Source of the DNA: Jimgerdemannia flammicorona
Taxonomy: Eukaryota > Mucoromycota > Endogonomycetes > Endogonales > Endogonaceae
Length of the DNA: 35,245 nucleotides
Assembly (NCBI GenBank): GCA_003990745.1
Contig: RBNI01000260.1
Location: forward strand, 1 to 35,245
Direction: 5' to 3'
The translations under genes were made by a program, and so were the position numbers. The notes below the pieces were generated by a model. It had not been told where the DNA came from, ran no database searches, and saw only the letters and a program-made list of their open reading frames with translations. Below are positions 22,247 to 33,419 of this stretch, piece by piece. Position 1 is the first letter of the stretch; each line of letters starts with the position of its first letter.

Positions 22247-22677
22247 TCACTTCTTTATATGTCTGTTGAGCCCGTTCCGTATGACATCTTCCCCGGGCCA
22301 CGATGCTTTAAAACTAGGCCGGTCGCGCACGGCTTCCGCCCATGTCAGCAACCGCTCGTACTCGCGCGGGATCTCAAAATCCTGTAGGTAGGTGTCACGG
22401 ATGACCTGGAACCGTCCGATGAACGGCGACACCGCCACGTCGGCCAGTGAGAATTGCGTGCCAAGGAAGTAGGGGCCAGTTGTAGATTGCTCTAGGCGGA
22501 GCTCGTTGATCTGGGAGTAGGGAGGTCACTGTGAGGCTTATGAAAGAAAAGAAAAGAGAATAAAAAAAGGTACGGATACGTACCCGCTTGAAGCCCTTGA
22601 GAAAGTCATCGTAGATGGCCTTAACTGCTTGCTTGTCGTTGAGGACGCCCAGGACCTTGTAACTCAGTGACGAAATC
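22247..22677 (-). pseudogene. Glutathione S-transferase, C-terminal part, cut by a retroelement
   Basis: Two exon pieces: 22677-22584 and 22510-22247, joined by a clean GT-AG intron. The first piece reads to DDFLKGFKR; the second starts INELRLEQ and continues GPYFLGTQFSLADVAVSPF, the hallmark of the GST C-terminal all-helical domain, then runs to a stop after NRHIKK. The thioredoxin-fold N-terminal domain, which binds glutathione, is absent: upstream the sequence changes to gag-like retroelement at about 22,677. The N-terminal half may lie beyond the retroelement nest, outside the window, or be lost. Confidence 0.7.
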
Positions 22678-25116
22678 TTTACCTACCTTCAATAGTACTG
22701 CACAAGAAGTCCAAAGCTTCATTAGTGTAGTTGACACCAACTTTGAAGCCAATCAATGGACCAATGAGTGAGTGGCTGATCACCTTCTGATAAACAATCA
22801 AGACCATACTCTGGAACAACTCTTTGCTACCACTACAGCCTATGTCTGATGAGTTGTTACATTCTTCCAAGGACCTGCTGAAGAATGGTGGTGAACACTT
22901 CCTGAAAAACCCCTCACATGGGATACCTGACCTGCAGTTGTTGCCCAAAATGCAGCAAACAATACCCCAGAATATGGAGCCCATCCTGCAGCCCCTGGAC
23001 TCAAACAACTCATGATTGCTCAATATCACAGTGAAACCATGATCGCTGAATCTCAAGTCAAACTCCATAATCTCAAATTTGATATACATGGCAAGGAGGA
23101 ATTTGAAACCTTCTGTACAAAACTTGAGTCACTTCTGAACACTGTTGGCCTAGGATATATTGCCAATGATGAAGTATGAAATAGTACAAGAGCAGATCAT
23201 TTATTTGATATACTACCTAAATGGCTTACAAGGAAAATTCAAGAACAAGGACACCCAGTTAGTTGTGACCATCAATAATAGTATCTGGTAAGAATCAAGA
23301 CTATGGTCAAGTGAATCCTAATAGCTGGACCAATTCTACCCTAAAGACAATTCAATAATAAGAAAAAGACTTGGACCAAGAAAGAAGAACCCAAGCATGA
23401 AGTATCCTGAGCTCTCTTCACATCCACCTCATAGATATCCAGAAATCCTGAATCTACTCAGCCAAGTATCTTTAAGAAACTTACTAAAGAAGAAAGAAAT
23501 AAACTTCAAAGAAGTGAAGCATGCTTCTATTGCAGAAAGACAAGATATATAACCAGTGCCTGCTCAAACCAAAAACCCCAAACAGTAATATGAGCAACTG
23601 TTACCACTCTATACCACCTCAACAATCTGACCACCAAGATATTGGACTTTGTCAAGTTAAGGCCAAGTGTCAAGGCCCCAACCAAAGAAAGCCAAAAAGC
23701 AGTTGGTTATGATCTGTATACAGTCAAAGAAGCTATAGTCTCCAACTGAGAAGTCAAGCAAGTCTACATAGGAATCAGCATCTAAATTCCAGAAGAATAT
23801 ATTGGAAGAATATACTATTACAGCAGTTTAGCACTGAAAGAACTCTCAGTAGAAAGAGGAATCATTGATGAAGATTATACAGATGAAATCATTGTCCTCA
23901 TCCAAAACCATAGTTAGATACTCTTCAAGATCTCCATTGGTTTCTGCATCACTCAGATCCTATTTGAGAAAATTGAATCAGCTCTGACAGTTAAAGAAGT
24001 CCCTGAACTACTGCCCACCATCTGAGGATCCAAAGGATTTGGCTCATCAAACAAGGCCCCAGCCCAACCTACCACAAGCAAAGAAGAATAATTCTACAAG
24101 AAAATTAAAGATAGATATATATCCAGTGACTGATGCTCCCATGATATTAGAATGTACTCTTCTCAAATGATTGATAATTACTTCTCTTATATCAATGAAC
24201 TGGCTTAAAGAAAAACCAATAGAAGGAAAGCTCTTATAACTGAAATTACCATCATTAGATTAGACAAACTACTTATACTTCAAGCTTTTGTCAACTGAGC
24301 ATCTGTCAAGATTATGATAGACAGTGGTGTCTCAGGTAACTTTATTAATGAAGAAACAGTCAACAGACTCAAGGTCCTGATATCTCTGGTACAATAAAAT
24401 TAAGCAGTTGTCATAGCTGATAGAACCTCTCATATTATTAGCAAGGAAGTCTGCAATCTATTCTTCTAAATTAGTGACTACTAAGTACATATTACTCTCT
24501 AGATCATACTACTTTCTAATAATGAAATCATCCTTAGGACCTCATGGTTAAAACAAGAGAACCTAATGATTGATTGAGTAAATCATTCTCTAATCATCAA
24601 GAAAGAATACCACAACTTCAAACTATAAGATAAAAAGAACTCATTCAGCTCTAGTGACCCTGGACCAAAGATCATCCTCTCTTTGCTATCTCTATCTGCC
24701 CATTCAAAGGAGAACCTGAGAATGCTGAAGAAGACTTTTCTAAAGTTGATAGCTGTATCAGACCCCTACTCTAGAAATTTTGAGACATATTCCCAAAGAA
24801 ACTTCTGAAAGGCCTATCATCTAAATGAGCAGTAAACTATACCATCAAGACTATCTCAGATGCCAAGCTAGCCTTCAAGTCAATCTACTACATGTCTCTA
24901 AGAGAAATCGATGTACTCAAGAAAGAGATTGATGAACTCCTAGAATAAGGATTTATTAGACTCAGTATATCACCCTATGGTATACCAGTCCTCTTTATTA
25001 TCAAGAAAGAAGAAGACCTATGAATGTGCATAGACTACTGAGACCTCAATAAGCAAACAATCAAAAACTGCTACCCACTATTCAGAATTGATGAAATATT
25101 TGATAGACTTACCAAC
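22678..25116 (+). mobile_element. LTR retroelement copy A, truncated at both ends
   Basis: Aligns by eye with copies B (from about 28,215) and C (from about 34,735) starting in mid-gag. It continues through CCHC region, dUTPase, protease and the first part of reverse transcriptase, then stops abruptly where copy B's leader begins (TGTAAGTGCACAACC). No LTR is present at its left end; the junction with the GST fragment shares only a few bases. It is the most decayed copy, with stops roughly every few dozen codons. Confidence 0.85.
22680..25116 (+). pseudogene. Copy A gag-dUTPase-protease-RT polyprotein relic
   Basis: One frame with many stops. Order seen: gag C-terminal half; zinc-knuckle region at about 23,520 (CFYCRKT; the His position reads Tyr); dUTPase at about 23,692-23,920 (GYDLYTV, YSSLALKELS, GIIDEDYT); retropepsin-like KIMIDSGVSGNFINEE with the DSG active site at about 24,320; RT start at 24,780-25,116 (DIFPKKL, FIRLSISPYGIPVLFIIKK, MCIDY-stop-DLNKQ). 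The RT YxDD box, RNase H and integrase are absent because copy B interrupts it. The RT start resembles Ty3/Gypsy enzymes. Confidence 0.8.
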
Positions 25117-26890
25117 TGTAAGTGCACAACCTCCAAGCCACCAAAATCACATGTCACCCTCTGAACAAGCCACTGAAATCACCTGCAACCTCCAAACAAA
25201 TCTGGAAATCACCTGCAAGATCATGAAGCTGAGTCAATATGAAGTCATGGAACACAAGATTTATACAAATAAAATCTTACCAATCAGGATCAAATGTATA
25301 TATACTGAGTACTGAGACACATTAAAACAGAGAACCAAAACAAACAATAACCACAACTTCTGAACATATACAAACATAATCACTGAGATCTACAACTGCA
25401 TCTTCCTGACATTTGGAATACCATTGTCAACCAAGCCACACCCCCTCTGCCCCTCATGAATATCCATAGCCTAGCACCCCTCTACTTTGTGGAAGTCCAA
25501 TAGAATGCCCTGAATATGCTTAGCGAAGCCCACTGAATCAGACAAATCTCAAGCTACTACCAGATTGGCCATCTCCTAGAAGACATGATTGAACACCACT
25601 ATGATACAGATATTACCCAGATGTCTCAACACCAGAAACTGATTGCTTGCAAACATCGAGAGCTCTTCTATGAGTATAGCACTGTTATTCCCTACCTCTG
25701 AATTACTACCACTGAAATGGTTGCTACCCTGTCCTACAGCCAAATCGATAACATGATATAAGAACTCAACCACAAGTATTTTAAGTATGTTGAAACTACA
25801 GACAGAACCTTCCCACACCTGAATGACCATATTCTGCAAATATCTCAAGTCAGGTATGCCATGAAGGACGTCTATGATATAATCTACTTCGATGAAGATG
25901 AAGCAGAAGACAATGATCCCTCTGATGCCGACATGACCTCAAGCCAAGGATCTCTACCAACCCTGATCACACCACCAACCTTGCCAATGAACTTACAATA
26001 GTTTATAACTGCTTACAAGACTTATTGGGATAATGACCACTGGCACGAATACCAACCCGCATTTACCCCCAATTACTTCAACTACAATGAAGAGACTGGA
26101 GAATACAATCTGTACCTCCAGACAACTCTCGAGATTGAACCAACCACTCCACCACCTGAGTACGAGTATCATGAATCACAACTGCTAGCCTACTACAACC
26201 CTGCGACTTATAGTGCTGTAACTTATAGAAGATATGCAGATAGCAAATCTGATGAAAGTGAAGATGATGCACCCCTCCTTCGCCCACCAATACCTTATCC
26301 AGCATATGAGACAGATGATGCTATCCTGTGGGACAGTGACGAAGTTCCAATATATTATTACCTTAGTGAATAAGAAGAAGTAATCCACAAACTACTCTTC
26401 CTAGATGACTACTTCATCAGAGATGATGTCATCGATGGTGATGTCATCGAAGACTACCAGACAGTGTCTAAACCTATAAAATAGTTTAGCAGCCATAGTA
26501 TAGTTAGATTAGCCTTATACAATGTGACTGTGAACTAACTCAGCAGTCAGACGATCTCTTGATATGTCAGATCACACTTGTACTACATGACTGCATTCTG
26601 ACTCAGCAAAGTACTAAGTACTACATCCATATCTAGTATAGTCCAGATAGTCCCTCACTAGTATAAATACCTCCTCTCCCAGACCTCAGAATCTCAGACT
26701 CAAACACACAAAAACATTTCTGAACACTTTTCCACAATATCCCTTTACACAACTACTCCTAGTATAGCAATATCATGAATAGCGAATAAACCTATTTAAT
26801 AACCCCCAAACTACTCTTAAGTAAATCTGCTTCTCGTTAGGTCCCACTCCTAACCCTATCACGAAATTTCCTAATTAGATATTGTCTGCA
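25117..26890 (+). repeat. Copy B long LTR-like leader
   Basis: Shares its left edge exactly with copy C's leader (TGTAAG at 25117 and 31604), both starting flush against unrelated sequence, as expected for an LTR beginning TG. It includes an ORF relic, a TATAAATA box at 26,662-26,669 and AATAAA at 26,785-26,790. The right end is uncertain; I place it at TGTCTGCA. No 3' LTR is in the window, so the LTR status is inferred. Confidence 0.6.
25376..26470 (+). pseudogene. Leader ORF relic, copy B (homologue of the copy C leader ORF)
   Basis: Same frame and order as the better copy at 31,892-32,989. The start codon position reads ATA instead of ATG. Several TAA/TGA stops interrupt it, most at codons that are sense in copy C. 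Near the end one base is missing relative to copy C, shifting the frame before the expected stop. Function unknown. Confidence 0.65.
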
Positions 26891-26899
26891 GTGATACAC

Positions 26900-29745
26900 C
26901 AATTCAACTAAGCTGGTCTTAGTTTTTTGAACTTTCTGAAATATGGAAAATCCTGAACATCCAGAACTAGTCTGAAAAGGGACTTTGGTTGAGATGTCAA
27001 TCTGATCTTGAAATCAATAAGCATAGAGGATATACTCTATATGAAATTGATCTTGGCCATAAGAAAACAGTCTTCCAGAATATCTAGAACTTCCAGAAAA
27101 CCCTTTCAGAACTATGTAACAGTTACCCTAAAAAGCAACCCTCTTATAACTTGGTAGCAGCAGTTTACAATCCAATTCTGCTTCAAGATGCTTCCTCACT
27201 CTGCTACAAACCCCTCTGAAAATTCCTACAAGTTGGTATAAAGCCCAACCTCTGAACTGGAATTTATTCTGAACCATCTGACAATCTGGAGAGAATTGAA
27301 CCTGACATACAGGGACAATTTGACCTCCACACCTGCAATAAGTGGGACAAACTTCATTCAAAGAAAGAAGTACTCTGATTAAACCAGCAAATAGGCGAAA
27401 CCCTATTTACCAAACTCCTTACACTACACCCAGCAAGTCAAGATAAAGAAGGTCTTATAGAAGCCTTCTTTACTCTTCTTAACAAGAGTTTTGTCAGCTC
27501 TACAAATCCGAGCAACCTAGGACAACCAGCAGCAGTCTTTCTAGCCATAGTTCCTCACAAAGCCCAAGCCTCTATAGCCAAGTGGCTCAACTCTACCAAC
27601 TTTCACTGTACTAGGACCAAGACCACATTATATTACCAATTCCAGAACAGCAAGGCCCGCCATATTCTTAAAGAAGAAGCAAGAGAAACCCTTCATCAAC
27701 TACTTGATCCTGAACCAGAAGTAGGCTCTGCTACTACTCTATCTGAATCTGAAACCAACACTGAACCAGAACTTGACTTTGAATTAAGCCCATCTGAAAT
27801 CAGATATATAACTGATTCTGTCTACTTTGACACTGAGCAAACCCAATTACACGAGGACTAAACTGAAGAGAAGGAGGAGTATCTCAGTGAATTTGATCCT
27901 GAATATACCACCGAAGGAGATGCACCTCTATCAGGACAGAACACACCTATACAGCAACAAATAACTACCTATTGAGCCCTTACTCCAGATTTACAACTAT
28001 TACTCCAACAACTTACACAGACCCAAAGAACTCTCTCACACTCTGCACCAGTACCTCAAGTAGTACCAGTAACATTACTACCAGCAGTCTAACTGCCTCC
28101 AGTAAACAACATAGCAAACTAACAGATTCTAGACCTCACAGCCCAGATAGTGATAATGGCAGCAACCATTACTGCCTTAGCTGAACAGACTCGATCTACC
28201 AAAAATCTGAGCCTACCTACTTTCAATGGTACTGCACAGGAAGTCCAAAGCTTCATTAGTATAGTTGACACCAATTTTGAAGCCAATCAATGGACCAATG
28301 AGTGAGTTGCTGACTGCCTCCTGACAAACAATCAAGACCACACTCTAGAACAACTCTTTGCTATCACTACAGCCTATGTTTGCTGAGTTGTTACATTCTT
28401 CCAAGGACCTGCGGAAGAATAGTGGCAAACCCTTTCTGAAAAACCCCTTACATGGGACACCTGATCTGCAGTAGTTGCTCAGAATGCAGCAAACAATGCC
28501 CCAGGATATAGAGCCCATCCTGCAGCTCCTGGACTGAAACAACTCATGATTACTCAATACCACAGCAAAACCATGATTGCCAAATCTCAAGTAAAACTCT
28601 GCAACCTCAAATTTGATGTATATGGCAAAGAAGAATTTGAAACCTTCTGTACAAAACTCAAGTCACTTCTGAATACTGTTGGTCTAAGATATATCACTAA
28701 TGATGAAGTATGAAATGGTACAAGAGCAGACCATTTATTTGATGCTCTGCCTGAATGGCTTACTAGAAAAATCTGAGAACAAGGCTGCTCAGTTGGCTGT
28801 AATCATCAACAATGGTGCCTGGTAAGAATCAAGACTATGGTTAAGTGAATCCTAACAGCTGGACCAATTCTGCCCCAAAGACAATTTAACAACAAGGAAA
28901 AAACTTGAACCAAGAAAGAAGAACCCAAGCATGAAGCATCCTGAGCTCCCTCCACATCCACCTTATGGACATCCAGAAATCACAAACCCACCCAGCCAAG
29001 TACCTTCAAGAAACTCACTGAAGGAGAAAGAAATGAACTTCAAAGAAGTGGAGCATACTTCTATTGCTGAAAGACAGGACATATGGCCAATGCTTGCCCC
29101 AACCGAAAACCCCGAACAGCAATATGAGCAATGGTTACCACTCTATACCACCTCAATAATCTGACTACCAGAATACTGGACTTTGTCAAGTTAAGACAAA
29201 CTGCTAAGGCCCCAATCAAAGAAAGTCAAAAAGCAGCTAGATATGACCTGTATGCAGCCAAAGAAGCTACAGTTTCCAACCGAGAAGTCAAGCAAGTCTA
29301 TATAGGAATCAGCATCCAAATCCCTGAAGGATATATTGGAAGAATATACTGTTACAGCAGTCTAGCATTGAAAGGACTCTCAGTAGAAGGAGGAGTCATT
29401 AACGAAGATTATACAGGCAAAATCATTGTCCTTATCTGAAACCACAGTTGGATACCCTTTAAGATTCCCATAGATTTCTGTATTACCCAGATTCTATTTG
29501 AAAAAATTGAGTCAACTCTGACAGTCAAGGAAGTCTCTGAACTACTGCTTACTATCCAAGGATCTAAAGGATTTGGCTCATCAAATAAGGCCCCAGCCCA
29601 ACCAACTACGAATAAAAAAGAACAATTCTATAAGAAAATCAAAGACAGATATGTACTGAGTGGCCAATACTCCCATGGTATTGGAATGTACTCTTCCCAA
29701 ATAATTGATAATTGCTTCTCTTGTGTCAATGAACTGGCTCAAAGA
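26900..29745 (+). pseudogene. Copy B gag-dUTPase relic, cut by element X
   Basis: A long frame with scattered stops. Gag begins just after the leader (parallel to copy C), passes an acidic Glu/Pro-rich middle, and reaches a zinc-knuckle region at about 29,060 where the pattern YFYC-stop-KTGHMANAC has lost its first Cys. The dUTPase part (about 29,229-29,440) is the cleanest in the window: YDLYAA, a substrate-loop-like YIGRIYCYSSLALKG, and GGVINEDYTG. Copy B ends at about 29,745, before the protease, where the sequence changes to element X. Confidence 0.8.
29229..29440 (+). other. dUTPase domain inside the retroelement polyprotein (copy B)
   Basis: Trimeric dUTPase motifs in order: motif 1 (YDLYAA), motif 2 (CYSSLA, family usually RSSLA/RSGLA) and motif 3 (GVINEDYTG, family usually GVIDxDYxG). 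The enzyme hydrolyses dUTP to dUMP and keeps uracil out of new DNA. Copy A carries GIIDEDYT at motif 3, nearer the family consensus. It lies between gag's zinc knuckle and the protease. Confidence 0.85.
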
Positions 29746-31603
29746 CATACTGGGCCACAATCTTTCACCAGTACCATTCGGGTGATATAAGACTCAGACA
29801 ACACTTTTCAACAACGTCTTCAAGTATTGGTGCTATCAAGATAGCAAGCAACACACATTCTGGTGAGTGTACTAGGCAGGGGGGCCCCAGTGCCTTTGAC
29901 TGGCAATATGTGGGGGGGGGTCAAGATGCTGGTCTTGGCATGTCGAGTGCTTCAATAAGGGGACATGGGGCCAGAGGTGGTGGCAGAGGAGGTGCAAGGC
30001 CACATGGGGGAGAGAGGATGACCTTCGCAGATAAGATCAGGATGGGGAAGTAGGCAACTGGACTGGATGGCTGGCTGGAGCTGGGGAAGGCAGCTGCTAC
30101 CTCGAGTGGTAAGGAGGCCCCTCCACTGGGGGGTCAGCATAGTGGGGCTAGAGGTGTAGTGGCTGAGGCAGTGACTGTTGATGGCAGTGTGATGGGCAAT
30201 CTGGAAAAAAATCCAGATGTGACGACTGATAGGGGACCTGGTCAGAGGAGTGGCATGAGACCCGGGGACCTGGCTGATGGTGTGATGGGCCTGGTGGCGA
30301 CCCTGTTACTCAAAAAATCTCAATCAGAATTCGCCGTCACACTGTGCTTCCATGGCTTGGCAGTGACAGCAAAGATGGTGCTGGGGCTGCTGGCTAGTGA
30401 GGTGAAAGGAGCAGCCTCGGTTAAGTTTTTGAAGAAGCTGGAGGCAGTCAAGGTGGGGTTTGAAGAGGAGGGTTTACTACTGGAGGTAGTGGAGAAGGGT
30501 ATAGTGATTGGAGGGATTTTGGTACCGATGGCAAGGTGTATGCATTGGGATTCCCGAGTGGTTCATCTGGTGGTGGCGGACTTGCCGACAGTGAAAAAGG
30601 AGGAGGCGAGAAGGCTGGTCACGGATGTGGTGAAGGAGTACGGTGAGGTAGTTGACATTGAATTTAGGGTATAGGAGGGGACAGAGCTCAGGACAAGTGA
30701 TGTAGACATCAGGCTGAGGCTGTTTGAGATGGAGAATACTGAGAAGGCTAGGGACTGGCTGGTGGCATTGAAGTGGGGCCCAGTGGAGTGCAAGGTTTCA
30801 AGGGTGAAGGGGTCCGAGGAAGAGGAGGAGGACCTGCTGGAGGCACTTGAGGACTTGGCGGGGGCTGTGGAGAGGAGGCACAGGGCTTAGAGGGCTTACG
30901 AGACTAGGACAGTAGTGGAGGTGATCGAGGGCAAGAAGGTGTGAATGGACAAGGTGCTCTGGGAGAAGGCAAAGAGGAGACAGCTGCAGAAGGATTTACT
31001 GGCCAGTTTGGATGGGGGACCAAGGGCCAGGGCTACAGAGGAGGGTACTGGAGCAGGTGCTAGTATCTGGGCAGAGGCTGGGCAGTAAGGGGGAAAGACA
31101 AAGGAGAGTGGGGGACAGGAGCTGGAGGAGGCAGTAGTGGACATGGCAATGGTGGATGATAACCCGATCCAGTATGGTATTCCTGAGGTGGGTGAAGGAG
31201 AGTTAGAGGATGTGTCAGAGGATGGTTAGAATGAGTCTGTGTGAACTGAGGAGAGGAAGAAAGGAGAGGCAGATTTGGCACAGGTAGCTGAGGTAGTTGG
31301 GGGGGAGAAGTAGCTGTTGAGGACACTACAGAATGTGGCAGCAGAGGAACTGGGAGAGATCAACTTCCGGGTGATCAGTGAGGAATTCTGGGGGCGAGTA
31401 TTGCAAGGAGAGGAGGTCATGAGAAAGTTGAGAAATGAGATAATGGCAGCTCTCTTGGAGGTGGAGGAGTATGAGGTCACCAAGGCAAGGGAGACAACAC
31501 TCTTGAGTATTGCTAACGAGAGGGCAGCTTATCTGTGGAGGCTGCGGAAGGGACTGGAAAAGTGGCAGATAGTGTGCAAGGAGCACCGGGCATCAATGAA
31601 GAT
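29746..31603 (+). mobile_element. Unclassified element X inserted in copy B and cut by copy C
   Basis: G-rich sequence with no similarity to the flanking LTR element; it begins where copy B homology ends and stops where copy C's TGTAAG leader begins. Coding-like frames run along the plus strand. The class cannot be fixed: no reverse transcriptase, transposase or terminal repeats are visible. A non-LTR (LINE) ORF1 is my best guess. Confidence 0.5.
30159..31603 (+). pseudogene. Element X ORF1-like protein relic
   Basis: An open frame from about 30,159 to a TAG at 30,674, then more coding-like sequence with a handful of stops up to a final open stretch at 31,317-31,603. The first part has a segment VVHLVVADLPTV, then EEARRLVTDVVKEYGEVVDI, whose strand-helix-strand order resembles an RRM-like fold of LINE ORF1 proteins. 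The end is Glu/Arg/Ala-rich and helical. No zinc knuckle or enzyme motif was seen. Assignment is tentative. Confidence 0.4.
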
Positions 31604-31816
31604 TGTAAGCGCACAACCTCCAAGCCACAGAAATCACACGTCACCCTCTTAACAAGCCACTGAAATCACACGTGACCTCTGAACAAATCTGGAAATCATC
31701 TGTATGATCATGAAGCTGAGTTAAACAGAAGTCATAGCATACAAAGCTGAGTCAATACCAAGTCACGGAACATAAGATTCACACAAATGGAATCTTACCA
31801 ATCTGGAACAAATGCA

Positions 31817-31823
31817 TATATAT
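31817..31823 (+). promoter_or_regulatory. TATA-like box upstream of the leader ORF
   Basis: TATATAT about 70 bases before the leader ORF's ATG; the equivalent site in copy B is at about 25,293. Suggests the ORF may have its own transcript. Confidence 0.4.
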
Positions 31824-31891
31824 CCAGCCCCAAGATGCATCGAAACAGAGAACTAAAACAAACAATATCCACAACTTCCAAACACACAAAC

Positions 31892-32989
31892 ATGACCACC
31901 GAGATCTACAACCACATTCGCACTGACATTTGGAATGCCATTGTCAACTGAGCCACACCCCCTCTGCCCCCCATGAATATCTACAGCCAAGCACCTCTCT
32001 ACTTTGTGGAAGCCCGATGGAATGCCCTGAACATGCTTAGCGAGACCCACCGGATTGGACAAATCTCAAGCTACTACCAGATCAGCCGCCTCCTGGAAGA
32101 CATAGTTGAACACCATCATGATAGAGACATTACCCAGATGTCTCAACACCAGAAGCTCATTGCCCGCAAACACCGAGAACTCTTTTATGAGTACAGCACC
32201 TTTATTCCCCGCCTCTGAGTCACTACCAGCGAAATGGTTGCTACCCTGTCCTATGGTCAAATCGACGACATGATACAAGAACTCAACCACAAGTATCTTG
32301 AGTACGTTGAAACCACAGACAGAACCTTCCCACACCCCAATGATCACATCCTGCAAATGCCCCAAGTTGGATATGCCATGAAGGACATCTATGATATAAT
32401 CAACTTTGACAAAAATGAAGTAGAAGACAATGATCCTTCTGACACCGACATGACCTCAAGCCAAGGATCTCTTCCAACTCTGATCACACCGCCAACTCTG
32501 CCAATGAACTTAGAACAGTTCATAACCACGTACGAGACTTATTGGGACAATGACTACTGGCATGAATACTAACCTGCATTCACCCCCGATTACTTCAACT
32601 ACAATGAAGAGACTGGAGAACACAACCTGTACCTTCAGACAACCCTCGAGATCAAACCAACAACTCCACTATCTGAGTACGAGCGACATGAACTACAGCT
32701 GCCAGCTTACTATAACCCTGTGACTCATAGTGCTGTAACCTATAGAAGGTACACAGATAGCGAATCTGATGAAAGCGAAGACAGCACACCCCTCCTTCGC
32801 CCACCAACACCTTATCCAGCATACGAGACAGATGATGCTATCCTGTGGGACGGAGATGAAGTCCCAATGTATTATTATCTCAGCCAACAAGGAGAAGTAA
32901 TCTGCGAATCACTCTTCTTAGATGACTACTTCATCAGAGATGATACCATCGATAGTGATGTTATCGAAGACTATCCAGACAGTGCCTAA
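31892..32989 (+). pseudogene. Leader ORF of unknown function, copy C
   Basis: One frame from ATG at 31892 to TAA at 32987-32989, 365 residues, broken by three internal stops (after AIVN, after FIPRL and after WHEY). Copy B has CAA at the first and third of these, and the second is TGA in both copies. The protein starts TTEIYNHIRTDIW, has a helical, charged N-terminal half, then an acidic, Tyr-rich C-terminal half (YWDNDYWHEY, SESDESEDS, DYFIRDD). No zinc knuckle, protease or polymerase motif; it does not look like gag. Precedes gag in both copies that have a leader. Function not recognised. Confidence 0.6.
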
Positions 32990-33178
32990 ACCATAAATAG
33001 CTTAGCAGTCATAAGTATAATTAGATTAGCCTTGTACGACATGACTGTGAACTGACTCAGCAGTCAGACGATCTCTTGATATGTCAGATCACTCCTGTAC
33101 TATGTGACTGCATTCCAACTCAGCAAGGCACTTAGTGCTACATCCATATTTAGCATAGTCCAGATAGCCCCTCACTAG

Positions 33179-33186
33179 TATAAATA
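33179..33186 (+). promoter_or_regulatory. TATA box of the retroelement leader
   Basis: TATAAATA, conserved in copy B at 26,662-26,669, placed after the leader ORF and before gag; a likely start for the genomic transcript. Confidence 0.55.
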
Positions 33187-33303
33187 CCCCCTCCCCCAGA
33201 CCTCAGAATCTCAGACCTGAACAATCCGAACACAACTCCTGAATACTTCTCCACAATATCCCCTCACATAACTACTCCTAGTATAGCAATATCATGAATA
33301 GAG

Positions 33304-33309
33304 AATAAA
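33304..33309 (+). terminator. AATAAA polyadenylation-type signal
   Basis: About 120 bases downstream of the TATA box and conserved in copy B at 26,785-26,790; the spacing fits an LTR R region. Confidence 0.45.
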
Positions 33310-33419
33310 TCTATTTAATAACCCACAAAACACTCTTAAGTAAATCCGCTCCCTGTTAGGTCCTACTCCTAACCCCATCACGAAATTTCCTAATTGGGTA
33401 TTGTCTGCAGCGATACGCC

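Larger units (their letters stand above)
31604..33409 (+). repeat. Copy C long LTR-like leader
   Basis: About 1.8 kb, colinear with copy B's leader and less mutated. It contains an early TATATAT box, the leader ORF, a second TATA box and a polyadenylation-type signal. If it is an LTR, the second TATA box would mark the U3/R border and the ORF would lie in U3. The end at TGTCTGCA is a guess; no clear tRNA primer-binding site starting TGG directly follows. Confidence 0.6.
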
